IMG/VR virus record: IMGVR_UViG_3300021938_000096
Coordinates: 1 to 43,311 of that record
Reading direction: 5' to 3' (one strand)
DNA length: 43,311 nucleotides
From: a virus
Of the stretch, positions 16,369 to 24,789 are shown piece by piece. The position numbers were made by a program, and so were the translations under genes. Within the stretch, counting starts at the first letter, position 1, and the number at the start of each line of letters is the position of its first letter. The notes under the pieces were generated by a model. It was not told the DNA's origin. It saw only the letters and a program-made list of their open reading frames with translations, and made no database searches.

Positions 16369-16857
16369 TCATTGTTGGATAAATACCAATGGTGCGCCCA
16401 AGTCCTGTGCGGCTTGCACTACCATATCAGGCCGCGACATGGAACCTAAATCAATTCCATCCCGGCTTAATACCTCGCGGACATAGGCCGCGCATTCGCT
16501 GACCGTACCTATGTCCAGTGGTTTGAAGAAGGCTTGTACAGCCGCCCATTCTGAATAATCAACGCCGACACTGGCCATGGCAAAGTTCTCAGCATCTTGT
16601 GACCAAGCAGCGTGCATGGGCAACAAATAGAAGTCGCCCGACTGGCTCAAGGGAAAAATACGCACTTTGGGTTTGACGGCTTCCAGAACAAACACCCGGC
16701 TGCCCACCACCCACGCTAAGCCAACGTGGCTAAAAGTAGAGCGGGTGAAGATGCGAACCAGATTCACTTTGATACCGTGCCATGTTTTCCAGTCGCCATG
16801 ACTGAACGCAAGCATATCGCCGGATTGAATCTGTGACCGTGCGTTTTCGTATTTCAT
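16369..16857 (-). CDS. Permuted papain-like (YiiX/NlpC-P60 clan) cysteine hydrolase
   Basis: The 162-residue product shows the circularly permuted papain order. GDMLAFSHGDW (13-23) is followed by TFSHVGLAWV with candidate catalytic His44, then VFVLEA with Glu59, and finally TVSECAAYVREVL with candidate nucleophile Cys122. This order (His, acidic residue, then Cys near the C-terminus) characterises YiiX/YaeF-type proteins, many of which act on peptides or lipids. It lies between a tail-fibre-associated gene and the holin-like genes and overlaps its upstream neighbour by four bases. It could be a lysis enzyme or a tail-associated cell-wall hydrolase. Confidence 0.75.
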   Translation of the reverse strand: MKYENARSQIQSGDMLAFSHGDWKTWHGIKVNLVRIFTRSTFSHVGLAWVVGSRVFVLEAVKPKVRIFPLSQSGDFYLLPMHAAWSQDAENFAMASVGVDYSEWAAVQAFFKPLDIGTVSECAAYVREVLSRDGIDLGSMSRPDMVVQAAQDLGAPLVFIQQ

Positions 16858-17381
16858 GAAACCCCCAGCGCTGTTTTAATGGCTTTCACAAAGGTGTCCC
16901 ATTGCGCCGCCACAGGAGCCAAGTCAGACGCCGTGCGTGCCGCCTCTTTGCGCGCCAGGCGGTTAGCACGGATCGACGCCTGCGCCCCGCGCCATGCCGT
17001 CGCCGTGGTCAAAATATCATCAGCGGCCCATTGCGCCGTTTGTGCTTTGGCGGTGGCCCAGCTTTGCACGCTGCCGGGCACTGTGCCGGTATAGCCTGCT
17101 GCTTTGTAGGCTATGGCATCCGTCTCGGCCAGTTGGTATTCCGGGCCACGGTTGCCCTGCACTGCAAGGTAAATCGCGTCGGTGTCAGCGTCTATTTTCT
17201 TGAGCAATGCGGCTCGCTCGTCCGTGGTCACGGTGTGCACAGGGGTAACCCAGTCACCCACCGTGGCACTACCCACCACGTTGTGCTGGTACTCAATGCC
17301 GTCACACACCCAGCGGTCTGACAGTTCGGTGATGATCGTGAACGGGCCAAGCTGCCCGGATGCGGTAATGAGCGCCTTCAT
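16854..17381 (-). CDS. Tail-fibre-associated protein (175 aa)
   Basis: The first 60 residues are beta-rich (GPFTIITELSDRWVCDGIEY, then VVGSATVGDWVTP). The rest is an Ala-rich helical region (KAQTAQWAADDILTTATAWR). This two-part structure and the position directly after a large fibre gene, with an ATGA overlap, match the small fibre-assembly or fibre-cap proteins found downstream of phage tail fibres. I see no specific family signature, so the assignment rests on context. Confidence 0.6.
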   Translation of the reverse strand: MKALITASGQLGPFTIITELSDRWVCDGIEYQHNVVGSATVGDWVTPVHTVTTDERAALLKKIDADTDAIYLAVQGNRGPEYQLAETDAIAYKAAGYTGTVPGSVQSWATAKAQTAQWAADDILTTATAWRGAQASIRANRLARKEAARTASDLAPVAAQWDTFVKAIKTALGVS

Positions 17382-19441
17382 TGTGCAGCCTCGATTCTTT
17401 GGATGGTGACTTGATTGGAACCAAGACCTAGCCCCGCATACACCCAGGATTCATTGGCTGCTGCGCCCGTAACGCCCGTGACGATGGCGTCTTGGATTAA
17501 AAAAATGGAGTTTGAAATAGGAAGGCTGGCCATCTTTCGAAATGAGTTGGCAGTGATCTGCCAATCAAATGCTGCACAAGGCCCTGCAATAAAGTAAGCC
17601 GAACTCCCTGCTTTTAACATCCCGGTATGGCGCTGGCCACGGTAGTTTGTTGTCCCGATCTGGGCGTATCCCAAAGTCACTGAGTTACCGCTGACGGGGA
17701 AGCCCGACAGGGTTTTAAAGCTGCTCACTGTTGGGCTGGTTCCTGAGCAATCGAAGTCATAAAGGATCAAGTCCGCCAAGCCAGCATTGCCATTGGAAAC
17801 TGCCCCGGACAACAAACATTTAGCCGTTGTCCCCGTGACAGACAAGCCATGTGATGCGGCTGCTGCCGTCTGGATGGTCAGGGTTAATGCCGTACCAACA
17901 GAGGCTGTTCCCGACGTGTCCGTCAACAGGTGGACACGGTGCACCGAGTTGTCATACACAATCGCAAGCGTCTTGGTTGTGCCCACATTGACCAACTCAA
18001 CAAACATGTGCGCCTCGACCCTCACCGATCCTGATGTGCAGCCCATAGCGACGGTGCTAACCGCCTCGGTTGTTCCCGTGAGATTGAAGATCGCCAGGCC
18101 GTAATCGGTCGCCGTTCCCGGTGAGCCTATCGGGTAAGCGACAACAATGTCACCCGCGCCGTTTTGCAGTGCTTTGGAATAGCTGTCAGCCATGCCACCA
18201 GTAGACGCCCCCGCCGATGTACCTAGCGTTAAGGTCGTGCCGGATACGGTAAAGGGTGAGCACCACACGCCGACGGTGATGTCTGATGTGACAACACGCA
18301 CAACAGAGCCTGAGACATAGGCGCGAATAAAGCCACTGCCATTTGTTCCCGCGCTTGCATTGCTTACTGCGCTGCCAAGTGTGGGAACCGTACCGCTCAC
18401 CGTGATAGCAAACGACTCTTGCGTTGCGCCACTTTTGGAATACGCGCAAACGAAACTCGATCCAACGGCCACCAAGACCGACATAGAGCCCGACCAGGAT
18501 GCCCCAGTGCCCAAGGTCACAGGCGTATTGACCGTGATCGCCGTCCCTGAGACCGTCAGCGTGACCGCTTGCACAACGTTGGTACTCGCGCAGGTCGTAA
18601 CCAGCACTTGATTCGTTGCTGACAAGATCGCCCCGGTCATGAACGACGGCATGCCGGTTCTGACTGTCACAACACTGCCCCATGTCTGAGAACTTGAATC
18701 GTAAACCACAGCGTAGCAAGTGGCCCTTCCAAACAAGAAACATGTTCGCGTGGCGTCCAGCGTAACAATCACGGGGAAAATTGTTCGCGTATTTCCGCCA
18801 CTTGCATTAGCCACCGAAGGCAATTCCAATTGTGCGGTAATAGCGGTTTTCTCAAGTCCGTAATATGCCCACACCCCCGCAGCGCTAGAGCTGTCCGAAA
18901 GTCCAATCATGGCCCCGGTGCGTGCGCGTACCCAGCCTAATTGCGTGCCTGCGTTGTCCTTGACGCCGTAGTCATAGTCACCGGCGTTGTAAACGCAATA
19001 GCTCGCCGTGCCTTTGGTGCAGGTCGTTGCATCGGGTAGGGTCACGTACAGGCCGGGGGTGGCCGGGGTGACGGTGATGGCTGACTGACTTGTGCTGGTG
19101 AGGGTGACATTACCTGTCGTGGTTTGACCGCCTGTGCCGATCAGAGTGGGTAAAGCAGCCCAGCTCGCAGAGGTTCCGTCTGTAGTAACAAACTTACCAC
19201 TGTTTCCAGTTTGGGCTGGTAGTGCTGAACTAAAGGCCGTGGCAGCAACAAAAGCAGTATTGGCAATCTTGGTACTGGCATCGCCAAACGGTTGTGTATT
19301 GGCAGTTCCATCGGTCAAACTGGGATTAGATGCGTCCAGTTTGGAATTGACTGCCGATTGAACCAATGCAAACTCATTGCGAATAAGGGAACTTGTCCCC
19401 CGTGTTTGTGCGATTGGATTGCCTGTAGGGGTATAGTTCAT
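17378..19441 (-). CDS. Tail fibre / receptor-binding protein
   Basis: The 687-residue product is Thr/Ser/Gly/Val-rich and beta-rich throughout. The N-terminal 100 residues have the wording common in phage fibres (LTDGTANTQPFGDASTKIAN, then AFVAATAFSSALPAQTG), probably the virion attachment part. The middle and C-terminus contain many short beta repeats (VTVSGTVPTLGSAVSNASAG-like phrases), suggesting a beta-propeller or beta-helix shaft. Start and stop overlap the neighbouring genes by four bases. It follows the tail nozzle gene, the usual place for the host-range determinant. No endosialidase or depolymerase motif was recognised. Confidence 0.8.
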   Translation of the reverse strand: MNYTPTGNPIAQTRGTSSLIRNEFALVQSAVNSKLDASNPSLTDGTANTQPFGDASTKIANTAFVAATAFSSALPAQTGNSGKFVTTDGTSASWAALPTLIGTGGQTTTGNVTLTSTSQSAITVTPATPGLYVTLPDATTCTKGTASYCVYNAGDYDYGVKDNAGTQLGWVRARTGAMIGLSDSSSAAGVWAYYGLEKTAITAQLELPSVANASGGNTRTIFPVIVTLDATRTCFLFGRATCYAVVYDSSSQTWGSVVTVRTGMPSFMTGAILSATNQVLVTTCASTNVVQAVTLTVSGTAITVNTPVTLGTGASWSGSMSVLVAVGSSFVCAYSKSGATQESFAITVSGTVPTLGSAVSNASAGTNGSGFIRAYVSGSVVRVVTSDITVGVWCSPFTVSGTTLTLGTSAGASTGGMADSYSKALQNGAGDIVVAYPIGSPGTATDYGLAIFNLTGTTEAVSTVAMGCTSGSVRVEAHMFVELVNVGTTKTLAIVYDNSVHRVHLLTDTSGTASVGTALTLTIQTAAAASHGLSVTGTTAKCLLSGAVSNGNAGLADLILYDFDCSGTSPTVSSFKTLSGFPVSGNSVTLGYAQIGTTNYRGQRHTGMLKAGSSAYFIAGPCAAFDWQITANSFRKMASLPISNSIFLIQDAIVTGVTGAAANESWVYAGLGLGSNQVTIQRIEAAQ

Positions 19442-21489
19442 CGTGTGAGCCTTAACGGATTGTAAGCGAGAGAGATACCCTGCACGGTATGTTTTCTGTC
19501 TTGGGCGCGGTTGCTGTAAAACAGGAACGAGATATTCGTTTCAATACCCGTCAACGACATGGTGATGGTATTGAATGTCCGGGTATCCCAAGAGAATGAT
19601 TCCCAAGTGAATTGATCCCAGTAACCACCACCGACAACGGTATTATTGGTGGAGCCCAAAGGGGAACCAACATCGGGGTTTCCATAGCCCAAGTCGTAGC
19701 TGATGTCCACTTTTGAGAATCCCGTAGGCTTCACTTCAAAGATGGCTCTTCTGTAGCGCTTTCTGACTTGAGGGGATTTCAGGTGATTGAAACAAGGTCG
19801 AATCCAGGCTTCAATAGGAGAACCGTCAAACGATGTCCCGATATTGTCCTGGTAGATATACCCATCGTCCGATCCGAACAAAGTAATCTCCCGCCCGCTG
19901 GACAGGGTTTGTGTGGTCATTACTCTAACCACTTTGCCGTAGTTAATGGGCAAAATTCCGCTGATGGTATCGCCGGTCAAACCTAGAACCAGTCCTGTTC
20001 CGTCATTGAAATACAGGCGGTATTGGTCTTTTCCTCTCAGTGCCGTAGAAGCTGTTTCCATGCCCCGCTTGGAAAAGATCAAGGGCTGGATCAAGTGCGA
20101 GACCGATGCGTAATCAAAGTCGCCATAGGTCAGCGTGGTAATCAGCGACTGAATCCCGCGTGCGGTTAATCCAAAGGTGAGGTTACTTGCAGGCTGTAGG
20201 GTATAGGCCGAATAACCCAACTCAAACACCGAAGCCACCAAGTTGAAGTTGGCTGAACTTGAACCGTAGAGCATATAGGTTCGGTTCTTGGTGAAGATAC
20301 CCAAGGTAGAACCGGCGTTATTTCCGCCTTGAGGAATAAAGCCGGTGACATATTCACCCAAAGCAATCTCACCCGCGCCAAGAATCACCGTCCACGAATA
20401 GGGCGAACCCAGTGCCGAATACTGAACCGACCCTAGAAACGACAGGAACAAATAGAACCTGTGAAACATGATATGACTCGGGGCGTCGGCCACCATGCCG
20501 GTATGAATCGGCACATAAGTTGTTCCGTCAAACTCGAAAGCGGGGTTAACACCGTCGCAGCCGTACAGTTTCTGGGTAGCTGTTGATCCTGTGAAGTTGG
20601 CATTCACATATTCAATCGTCCCGCCGGGGAGCCGGGTGATCGCTGCGCCGACGGAGGTCGTTGTGCAATAGGTGACGGCTAATGCGTTGTCCTTGATTAA
20701 CTCGCCACTGGTGAAAGTTCCAGAGGTCACGGTGTACACCAAAGTCCCTACGCCTGAACCGTTCCATGCGCCGGTTCTCAGAACAACGGCTTTCACCACA
20801 CCGATAGCGCCGGACGTTGCACCTTTGATGACTTGTCCTACGACCGGGCTTACCGTCCCGGTTGAGAAGTAAACCTCGTTCGGGAACACAATCTGCGTCC
20901 AGCCTGAAGTGGTCGCCTTGTACATATTTCCGGCGGTTCCGCCTGAATTGTCCCGAAAGGCATAGACCGTATCCGAATACACCGCAACACCCCGGATAGC
21001 ACCGGAACCGGGAACGACCCCGATATCAAGGCGCAGGTCGTTCGCAGCCAATAAGGAATAATCAGCGTCGTTGGATGGGCTTTGTTCGCCAGATTGTTGC
21101 GCGGTCGATGTGGCTGTCGCTTGCGTCACGGCGGCCACTTGCAGGGCATCATTCAACACAAAGGTTCCGGTCACACGACCTAAGACCAAAGTCGATCCGA
21201 CGATGGCAAGAATCTTTCCAGTCGCGCCCGAGGTCAGACCGGCGATCGTTTGACCAACGGTCAGCGTTCCCGTGGTCGTGGCGGTCAGAATCCAGTAGGG
21301 AGCTGAGGTTGGACTGGTATGACCGTCATACCGCTCAAAGCCGTCGATGCGGGAATAACCGCCCGAGATTTCCGGCTCATAGTTTTGCGAGTCAAACAAG
21401 ACGCCCGGCTTCATGGCGATTTGCGGCGTCACCAAGTCCAGCCCGCCACCCATGGAGTAGTATTGAATACTGACCTTGGGCAGGTTCAT
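19438..21489 (-). CDS. Tail tubular protein B / nozzle (T7 gp12-like)
   Basis: The frame is open to 21531, but the ATG at 21489 (683 residues, MNLPKVSIQYYSMGGGLDLV) overlaps the upstream stop as ATGA and is preferred. The sequence is all-beta. Two copies of a phage module, GLTSGATGKILAIVGSTLVL and GATSGAIGVVKAVVLRTGAW with the following GTFTSGELI-type strand, are visible in the first half. The C-terminal half (SHIMFHRFYLFLSFLGSVQY and later GIFTKNRTYMLYG) fits the propeller of gp12-like nozzle proteins. Its place after the gp11-like adaptor supports the call. It would form the distal end of the short tail. Confidence 0.8.
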   Translation of the reverse strand: MNLPKVSIQYYSMGGGLDLVTPQIAMKPGVLFDSQNYEPEISGGYSRIDGFERYDGHTSPTSAPYWILTATTTGTLTVGQTIAGLTSGATGKILAIVGSTLVLGRVTGTFVLNDALQVAAVTQATATSTAQQSGEQSPSNDADYSLLAANDLRLDIGVVPGSGAIRGVAVYSDTVYAFRDNSGGTAGNMYKATTSGWTQIVFPNEVYFSTGTVSPVVGQVIKGATSGAIGVVKAVVLRTGAWNGSGVGTLVYTVTSGTFTSGELIKDNALAVTYCTTTSVGAAITRLPGGTIEYVNANFTGSTATQKLYGCDGVNPAFEFDGTTYVPIHTGMVADAPSHIMFHRFYLFLSFLGSVQYSALGSPYSWTVILGAGEIALGEYVTGFIPQGGNNAGSTLGIFTKNRTYMLYGSSSANFNLVASVFELGYSAYTLQPASNLTFGLTARGIQSLITTLTYGDFDYASVSHLIQPLIFSKRGMETASTALRGKDQYRLYFNDGTGLVLGLTGDTISGILPINYGKVVRVMTTQTLSSGREITLFGSDDGYIYQDNIGTSFDGSPIEAWIRPCFNHLKSPQVRKRYRRAIFEVKPTGFSKVDISYDLGYGNPDVGSPLGSTNNTVVGGGYWDQFTWESFSWDTRTFNTITMSLTGIETNISFLFYSNRAQDRKHTVQGISLAYNPLRLTR

Positions 21490-22178
21490 GCGAGAGCTCC
21501 GGGGAACTGCATGGATGGAAGTTGGTTCCATTCCAGGCGGCGCATCATCTTGTCATAAAGACCCTTGCCTTCTTCATAGACTTCAAGCGCCGCTTCGCTC
21601 ACGCCGTAGAACATCATGGCCTTGTAAACAATCGCCATATGGAACTGGGTCGGTAGTGAGGGGATATCGGTATCGGCCGACATTTCCAGCGCGGCTTTGA
21701 AATACTCGCCCGTGATGGTGTAGCCCACTTCGGGGGTCGGGCCGAGTCCGATACCGGCGTCGGGCATCACGGTAAATTCAAAGGGTCGTGAACGTGTATT
21801 GCGCATTCCGCCGAATTGGTACACGTCGCGCCAATTCTCATAAGGCATGGACGGCATTTGAATTTCTGTATTCGTGCCCACGCTGGTTTGGTAACTGCGG
21901 AAGGTGTCTTCATCCCATGCGCCAAAGTTGGAGAAGTTTGTCCCCGTGGCTTGGATTTGTGCCAGCGTGTAATTTGGCTGGCCTGAAACGGTGGGAAAGC
22001 TCATGGCGTTTCGCATCCAGTTCCAGTTATTGCGCTCCTCCTGAATCTCCATCCATGCTTCATTGACCCAGTCAATCTTGCGTTGGATGTCCTCGATCTG
22101 GTTCACCAGCGTGACAGGTGCAGCCCCCGAGGAGCTTGTGCGTCGGTGCAGTCTTTGAACCAGTTGAAGAAAATTCAT
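21486..22178 (-). CDS. Tail adaptor / gatekeeper protein (T7 gp11-like)
   Basis: The 230-residue product starts with a helix (MNFLQLVQRLHRRTSSSG) and a second helix, DIQRKIDWVNEAWMEIQEER. A central beta insertion follows, then a C-terminal helix pair (LPTQFHMAIVYKAMMFYGVS and LYDKMMRRLEWNQLP). This helix-insert-helix layout is that of the adaptor proteins connecting the portal to the nozzle in podophages. The stop overlaps the start of the nozzle gene, consistent with coordinated production of tail parts. Confidence 0.75.
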   Translation of the reverse strand: MNFLQLVQRLHRRTSSSGAAPVTLVNQIEDIQRKIDWVNEAWMEIQEERNNWNWMRNAMSFPTVSGQPNYTLAQIQATGTNFSNFGAWDEDTFRSYQTSVGTNTEIQMPSMPYENWRDVYQFGGMRNTRSRPFEFTVMPDAGIGLGPTPEVGYTITGEYFKAALEMSADTDIPSLPTQFHMAIVYKAMMFYGVSEAALEVYEEGKGLYDKMMRRLEWNQLPSMQFPGALA

Positions 22179-22190
22179 GGCGGTTTTAAA

Positions 22191-22691
22191 TTAGGAGGGG
22201 CTACCCGTAGATAGCCCCGGATTTTTAAGAGGCTTGAGTGAAGGTGATGCCAGCGGCAACCTTGGACACCGCATACGCGAACCAAGATGTACCGTCGCTG
22301 AAAAATTCCACTTTGTCGCCTGAACAGCCTGAGCCGCTACAAAAGTCACGGTATCGTCAGCCGTGCCGAAGTCACCGGCTGTACCATCGACAGGCGTTTG
22401 AAGACCCTTGATGATGTTGGCTGAGTTGGCCGTAACGACCGTGTAGCTGCCGCCCGAAGGTGCCGTTGCGCAAATGACTTCATAGCGCAGGCCTTTGGCA
22501 GGCAGTGGCAGGGTCACCACAAAACCGCTGGACTGGTTCAGAAACAGGACAAGTCCGGTTTCATCAGCCGACAGTTGACGGGTGGCCACTGAGTTTTCAG
22601 CAGCGGTTTGCGATGCAAACGCAGCGGTCAGCGAGACTTGCGTCCGACGATCCGGCAGAGTGGACAGCGCTTGTTTGAGAGAAATAGCCAT
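22191..22691 (-). CDS. Virion decoration-like protein with an apparent 3' frameshift
   Basis: As read, the frame gives 166 residues, but the last 34 or so (TKWNFSATVHLGSRMRCPRL onward) are unnatural. One base over, the same DNA encodes GDKVEFFSDGTSWFAYAVSK and then VAAGITFTQAS, ending at a TAA at 22225-22227. That is exactly how this kind of protein normally ends. The shift maps near 22319-22320, where a GG pair would have to be GGG to restore the frame and give about 155 residues. The N-terminus (MAISLKQALSTLPDRRTQVS) and the beta-rich body look intact. It lies in the capsid/decoration cluster. A sequencing error or recent mutation is more likely than programmed shifting, since no classical slippery heptamer is visible. 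Confidence 0.75.
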   Translation of the reverse strand: MAISLKQALSTLPDRRTQVSLTAAFASQTAAENSVATRQLSADETGLVLFLNQSSGFVVTLPLPAKGLRYEVICATAPSGGSYTVVTANSANIIKGLQTPVDGTAGDFGTADDTVTFVAAQAVQATKWNFSATVHLGSRMRCPRLPLASPSLKPLKNPGLSTGSPS

Positions 22692-22703
22692 GATGTTTCC
22701 TTT

Positions 22704-23183
22704 TTAAGCCGAAGCTGCCACAGACTGGAACCACTTCATGCCGCCGCGTGGGTTTTGGTCGTCCACCAATCGAACGCGGTGGGAGCTTTGACCGCTGCCA
22801 CTCATGCGATTGAATTCATTACCATTGCCATCTTTACCGAAAGCACAGGCGAACTTGACCCGCTTTGCAGCCAAGAGCGAGTACAAATACTTGCGCTTGA
22901 TGACCTGCTCACAGCCTCGTTTGATGTACTGGGTGATACCGTTGTGTCCCGCAGAAATGAACACGGGAGAGTTCGGGTCATCGTCGGCTTCGATCTCGAC
23001 GGTGACCAAATCTTCCATGAACTTTGCTTCTGCGGCGGCTGACACCATTTGGTGAGCAGGGATGATGTCGATATCTTCCAGCTCAATTTCCGCGTCACGG
23101 AGTTCATCCGGGGCACGGCCAATGTTGATGCCATTTTGAACGTCATCACTTTCGATAATTGCGCGTCGGCGTGGGCCAGTCAT
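22704..23183 (-). CDS. Head-associated structural protein (159 aa)
   Basis: The start has AAGGAG six bases upstream. The N-terminus is charged and acidic (APDELRDAEIELEDIDIIPA). The middle carries VTVEIEADDDPNSPVFISAG, then ITQYIKRGCEQVIKRKYLYS, and the C-terminus is Gly/Ser/Arg-rich (MSGSGQSSHRVRLVDDQNPR). I have seen this kind of protein two or three genes after the capsid gene of podophages, without a defined role. An open frame on the same strand inside it is a shadow. Confidence 0.7.
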   Translation of the reverse strand: MTGPRRRAIIESDDVQNGINIGRAPDELRDAEIELEDIDIIPAHQMVSAAAEAKFMEDLVTVEIEADDDPNSPVFISAGHNGITQYIKRGCEQVIKRKYLYSLLAAKRVKFACAFGKDGNGNEFNRMSGSGQSSHRVRLVDDQNPRGGMKWFQSVAASA

Positions 23184-23195
23184 AGGTGCTCCTTA

Positions 23196-23210
23196 AACGC
23201 CCCCATCGGG
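23196..23210 (-). terminator. GC-rich hairpin between two virion genes, weak terminator or mRNA processing element
   Basis: GCCCCC, a 3-base loop and GGGGGC form a perfect six-pair hairpin in the 37-base gap between two decoration-type genes. On the minus strand only GTTT follows, so intrinsic termination would be weak. Protection of the upstream message from decay is an alternative role. Confidence 0.4.
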
Positions 23211-23220
23211 GGCTATGGGT

Positions 23221-23730
23221 TTAGATGATTTGCGGACGGTCAGGCAGGTTTGCAATCTGCGTCACGGAAGTCGTGATGCCGGTCGCAGTCCAGCTGGACG
23301 TGAACGCGGTGAATGCCGAGGCGTTGGGCGAGTTACGCACCAACACATAAGCAATCGGGCAGAAGTCATCGGGCAGGGCAGGGAACTGCGGTGCATTGAT
23401 GAAAGCGCCAGCGGTCGAACCCGTACCGGTCGCGGTGGGGACGATAGTGCCTTGAGCTGCGCGAAGCAGACCAGCGCCGGTCACGCCCAACACAATCACC
23501 GTCGCGCTAGGCGTGGCGGGGATTGTGGCGAAAGCAGCCAGCGTGGTGTAGTCCACCGTCGGCGAAGTGATTGCCGTATTGGCAGCAACACCGTAAGCCG
23601 TGGTGAATTTGCCACCGATAGCCGCGTTGGTAGCGGCGGTGGTGGTGATGGTGCTGGTCGTGCCGAGGGCAACGCCAGCGCTGAGGTGGTTCATCGTAGA
23701 ACCATGAAGGTCGCGTGCATTGATAGCCAT
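23221..23730 (-). CDS. Capsid decoration-type protein (169 aa)
   Basis: The product is small-residue-rich and beta-type (LGTTSTITTTAATNAAIGGK), with a central FATIPATPSATVIVLGVTGA and a more ordered end (LPDDFCPIAYVLVRNSPNAS). It immediately follows the major capsid gene, the usual place for decoration or head-stabilising proteins of podophages. The start, MAINARDLHGSTMNH, is preceded by an AAGGA ribosome site. No family could be named with confidence. Confidence 0.65.
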   Translation of the reverse strand: MAINARDLHGSTMNHLSAGVALGTTSTITTTAATNAAIGGKFTTAYGVAANTAITSPTVDYTTLAAFATIPATPSATVIVLGVTGAGLLRAAQGTIVPTATGTGSTAGAFINAPQFPALPDDFCPIAYVLVRNSPNASAFTAFTSSWTATGITTSVTQIANLPDRPQII

Positions 23731-23749
23731 GATGTTTCCTTGTTAAAAA

Positions 23750-24784
23750 TTACAGCAATGTGGAGACCGTGCACTCAGCAACGCACATCCAGCCTTGGTT
23801 TGTCACCAGACCAGCGTCGTAGAAAGTGGCAGAGCAGTAACCGCGTTCGCCGGTAGGGTCAGACTTGTCCACTTGGCCCACAGGAATGTGGTTGAACTTG
23901 AATGCGGACAGACCACGGAAAGCGGTATGACCCCATGCGTCTTTGGCAATCACAAACAACTGGTACACGTCGGCATTGGTGCCGGTGGTGGACAGGTTGG
24001 TCGTGCCCGACACAGCAGCGCCCGAGTCGATGATTTTTGGCATGTCAGGCGACAAGATGAATCGGACAGAACCGACACAACCAATTTCCATCTCATGCGC
24101 CACTTTCATGGAGCCGTAATCCGACACAGGCTTGAAGCCGGGGATGGCTTCGATGTCCTGTTGCAGATCTGTGTTGCCGAAAGCAAGGTAAGTCTTTTGC
24201 AGGCTCACAGTGCCGTAGTTGCCGCTGGAGCTGACTGCTGCACGCACGAACTTGGCATGGTTAGAAGCCAGGCTGCGGGTGATGCGGTTCACCAGATTCA
24301 GGGTGACGGGCTGGCTGGTGGTCAAACGGGTAGTACCACCGCTGTAGAAACGGTTAGTACCGCCTTGCAACGCGCCGATGTAAATCAGTTCGCGCACCAA
24401 GCCCAGACGTTCGCCCAGTTGCTCGGTCATCCAGCCGGGAACATCGTCTTCACCCAGAGAATCTTCCTTCTCGGTGTAGCCGTACAGTGCGCCGTACTTT
24501 TGCACCTGAACGGTCGTGTCCAGCACTACCAAGCTCTCAGAGGGAGGCGTGCTGCCCTCTTGGATCAGGTGGGCGGCAGCGGTCGTGCTGTAGGTGTTGG
24601 GGGCTGCAGCGGTTGCACCGAAAGGCACAACTTGACGGAACACCACCGTATCGCCCATCTTGACGGGCTGATTGAAAACTTCGCCGCTGATTTCAACGGT
24701 AGAAGTGTGGATCGCATGTTTGAGAATCTGACCTTTGATCCGACCAATGCGCTGTGTCGGGGAGGTGTAGGTAGCCATTACCAT
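23750..24784 (-). CDS. Major capsid protein, N4 gp56-like family
   Basis: The 344-residue product has the wording of the N4 gp56 capsid family. It opens with SPTQRIGRIKGQILKHAIHT, then GDTVVFRQVVPFG, the switch region QKYGALYGYTEKEDSLGEDD, RFYSGGTTRLTTSQP, and a C-terminal GERGYCSATFYDAGLVTNQG. It would form the HK97-fold shell. AAGGA is nine bases from the ATG at 24784; a second ATG two codons later is possible. It follows the scaffold gene by five bases, consistent with co-expression, and is probably the most abundant virion protein. Confidence 0.9.
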   Translation of the reverse strand: MVMATYTSPTQRIGRIKGQILKHAIHTSTVEISGEVFNQPVKMGDTVVFRQVVPFGATAAAPNTYSTTAAAHLIQEGSTPPSESLVVLDTTVQVQKYGALYGYTEKEDSLGEDDVPGWMTEQLGERLGLVRELIYIGALQGGTNRFYSGGTTRLTTSQPVTLNLVNRITRSLASNHAKFVRAAVSSSGNYGTVSLQKTYLAFGNTDLQQDIEAIPGFKPVSDYGSMKVAHEMEIGCVGSVRFILSPDMPKIIDSGAAVSGTTNLSTTGTNADVYQLFVIAKDAWGHTAFRGLSAFKFNHIPVGQVDKSDPTGERGYCSATFYDAGLVTNQGWMCVAECTVSTLL

Positions 24785-24789
24785 GATAG

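Noticed and set aside
17378-19441. Diversity-generating retroelement acting on the tail fibre
   Set aside because: BPP-1-like podophages can carry one, but no reverse transcriptase or template repeat is visible in this window.
22802-23149. 115-residue minus-strand frame inside the head protein gene at 22704-23183
   Set aside because: It lies wholly inside a better gene, has Ser/Thr-biased shadow composition and no ribosome site.
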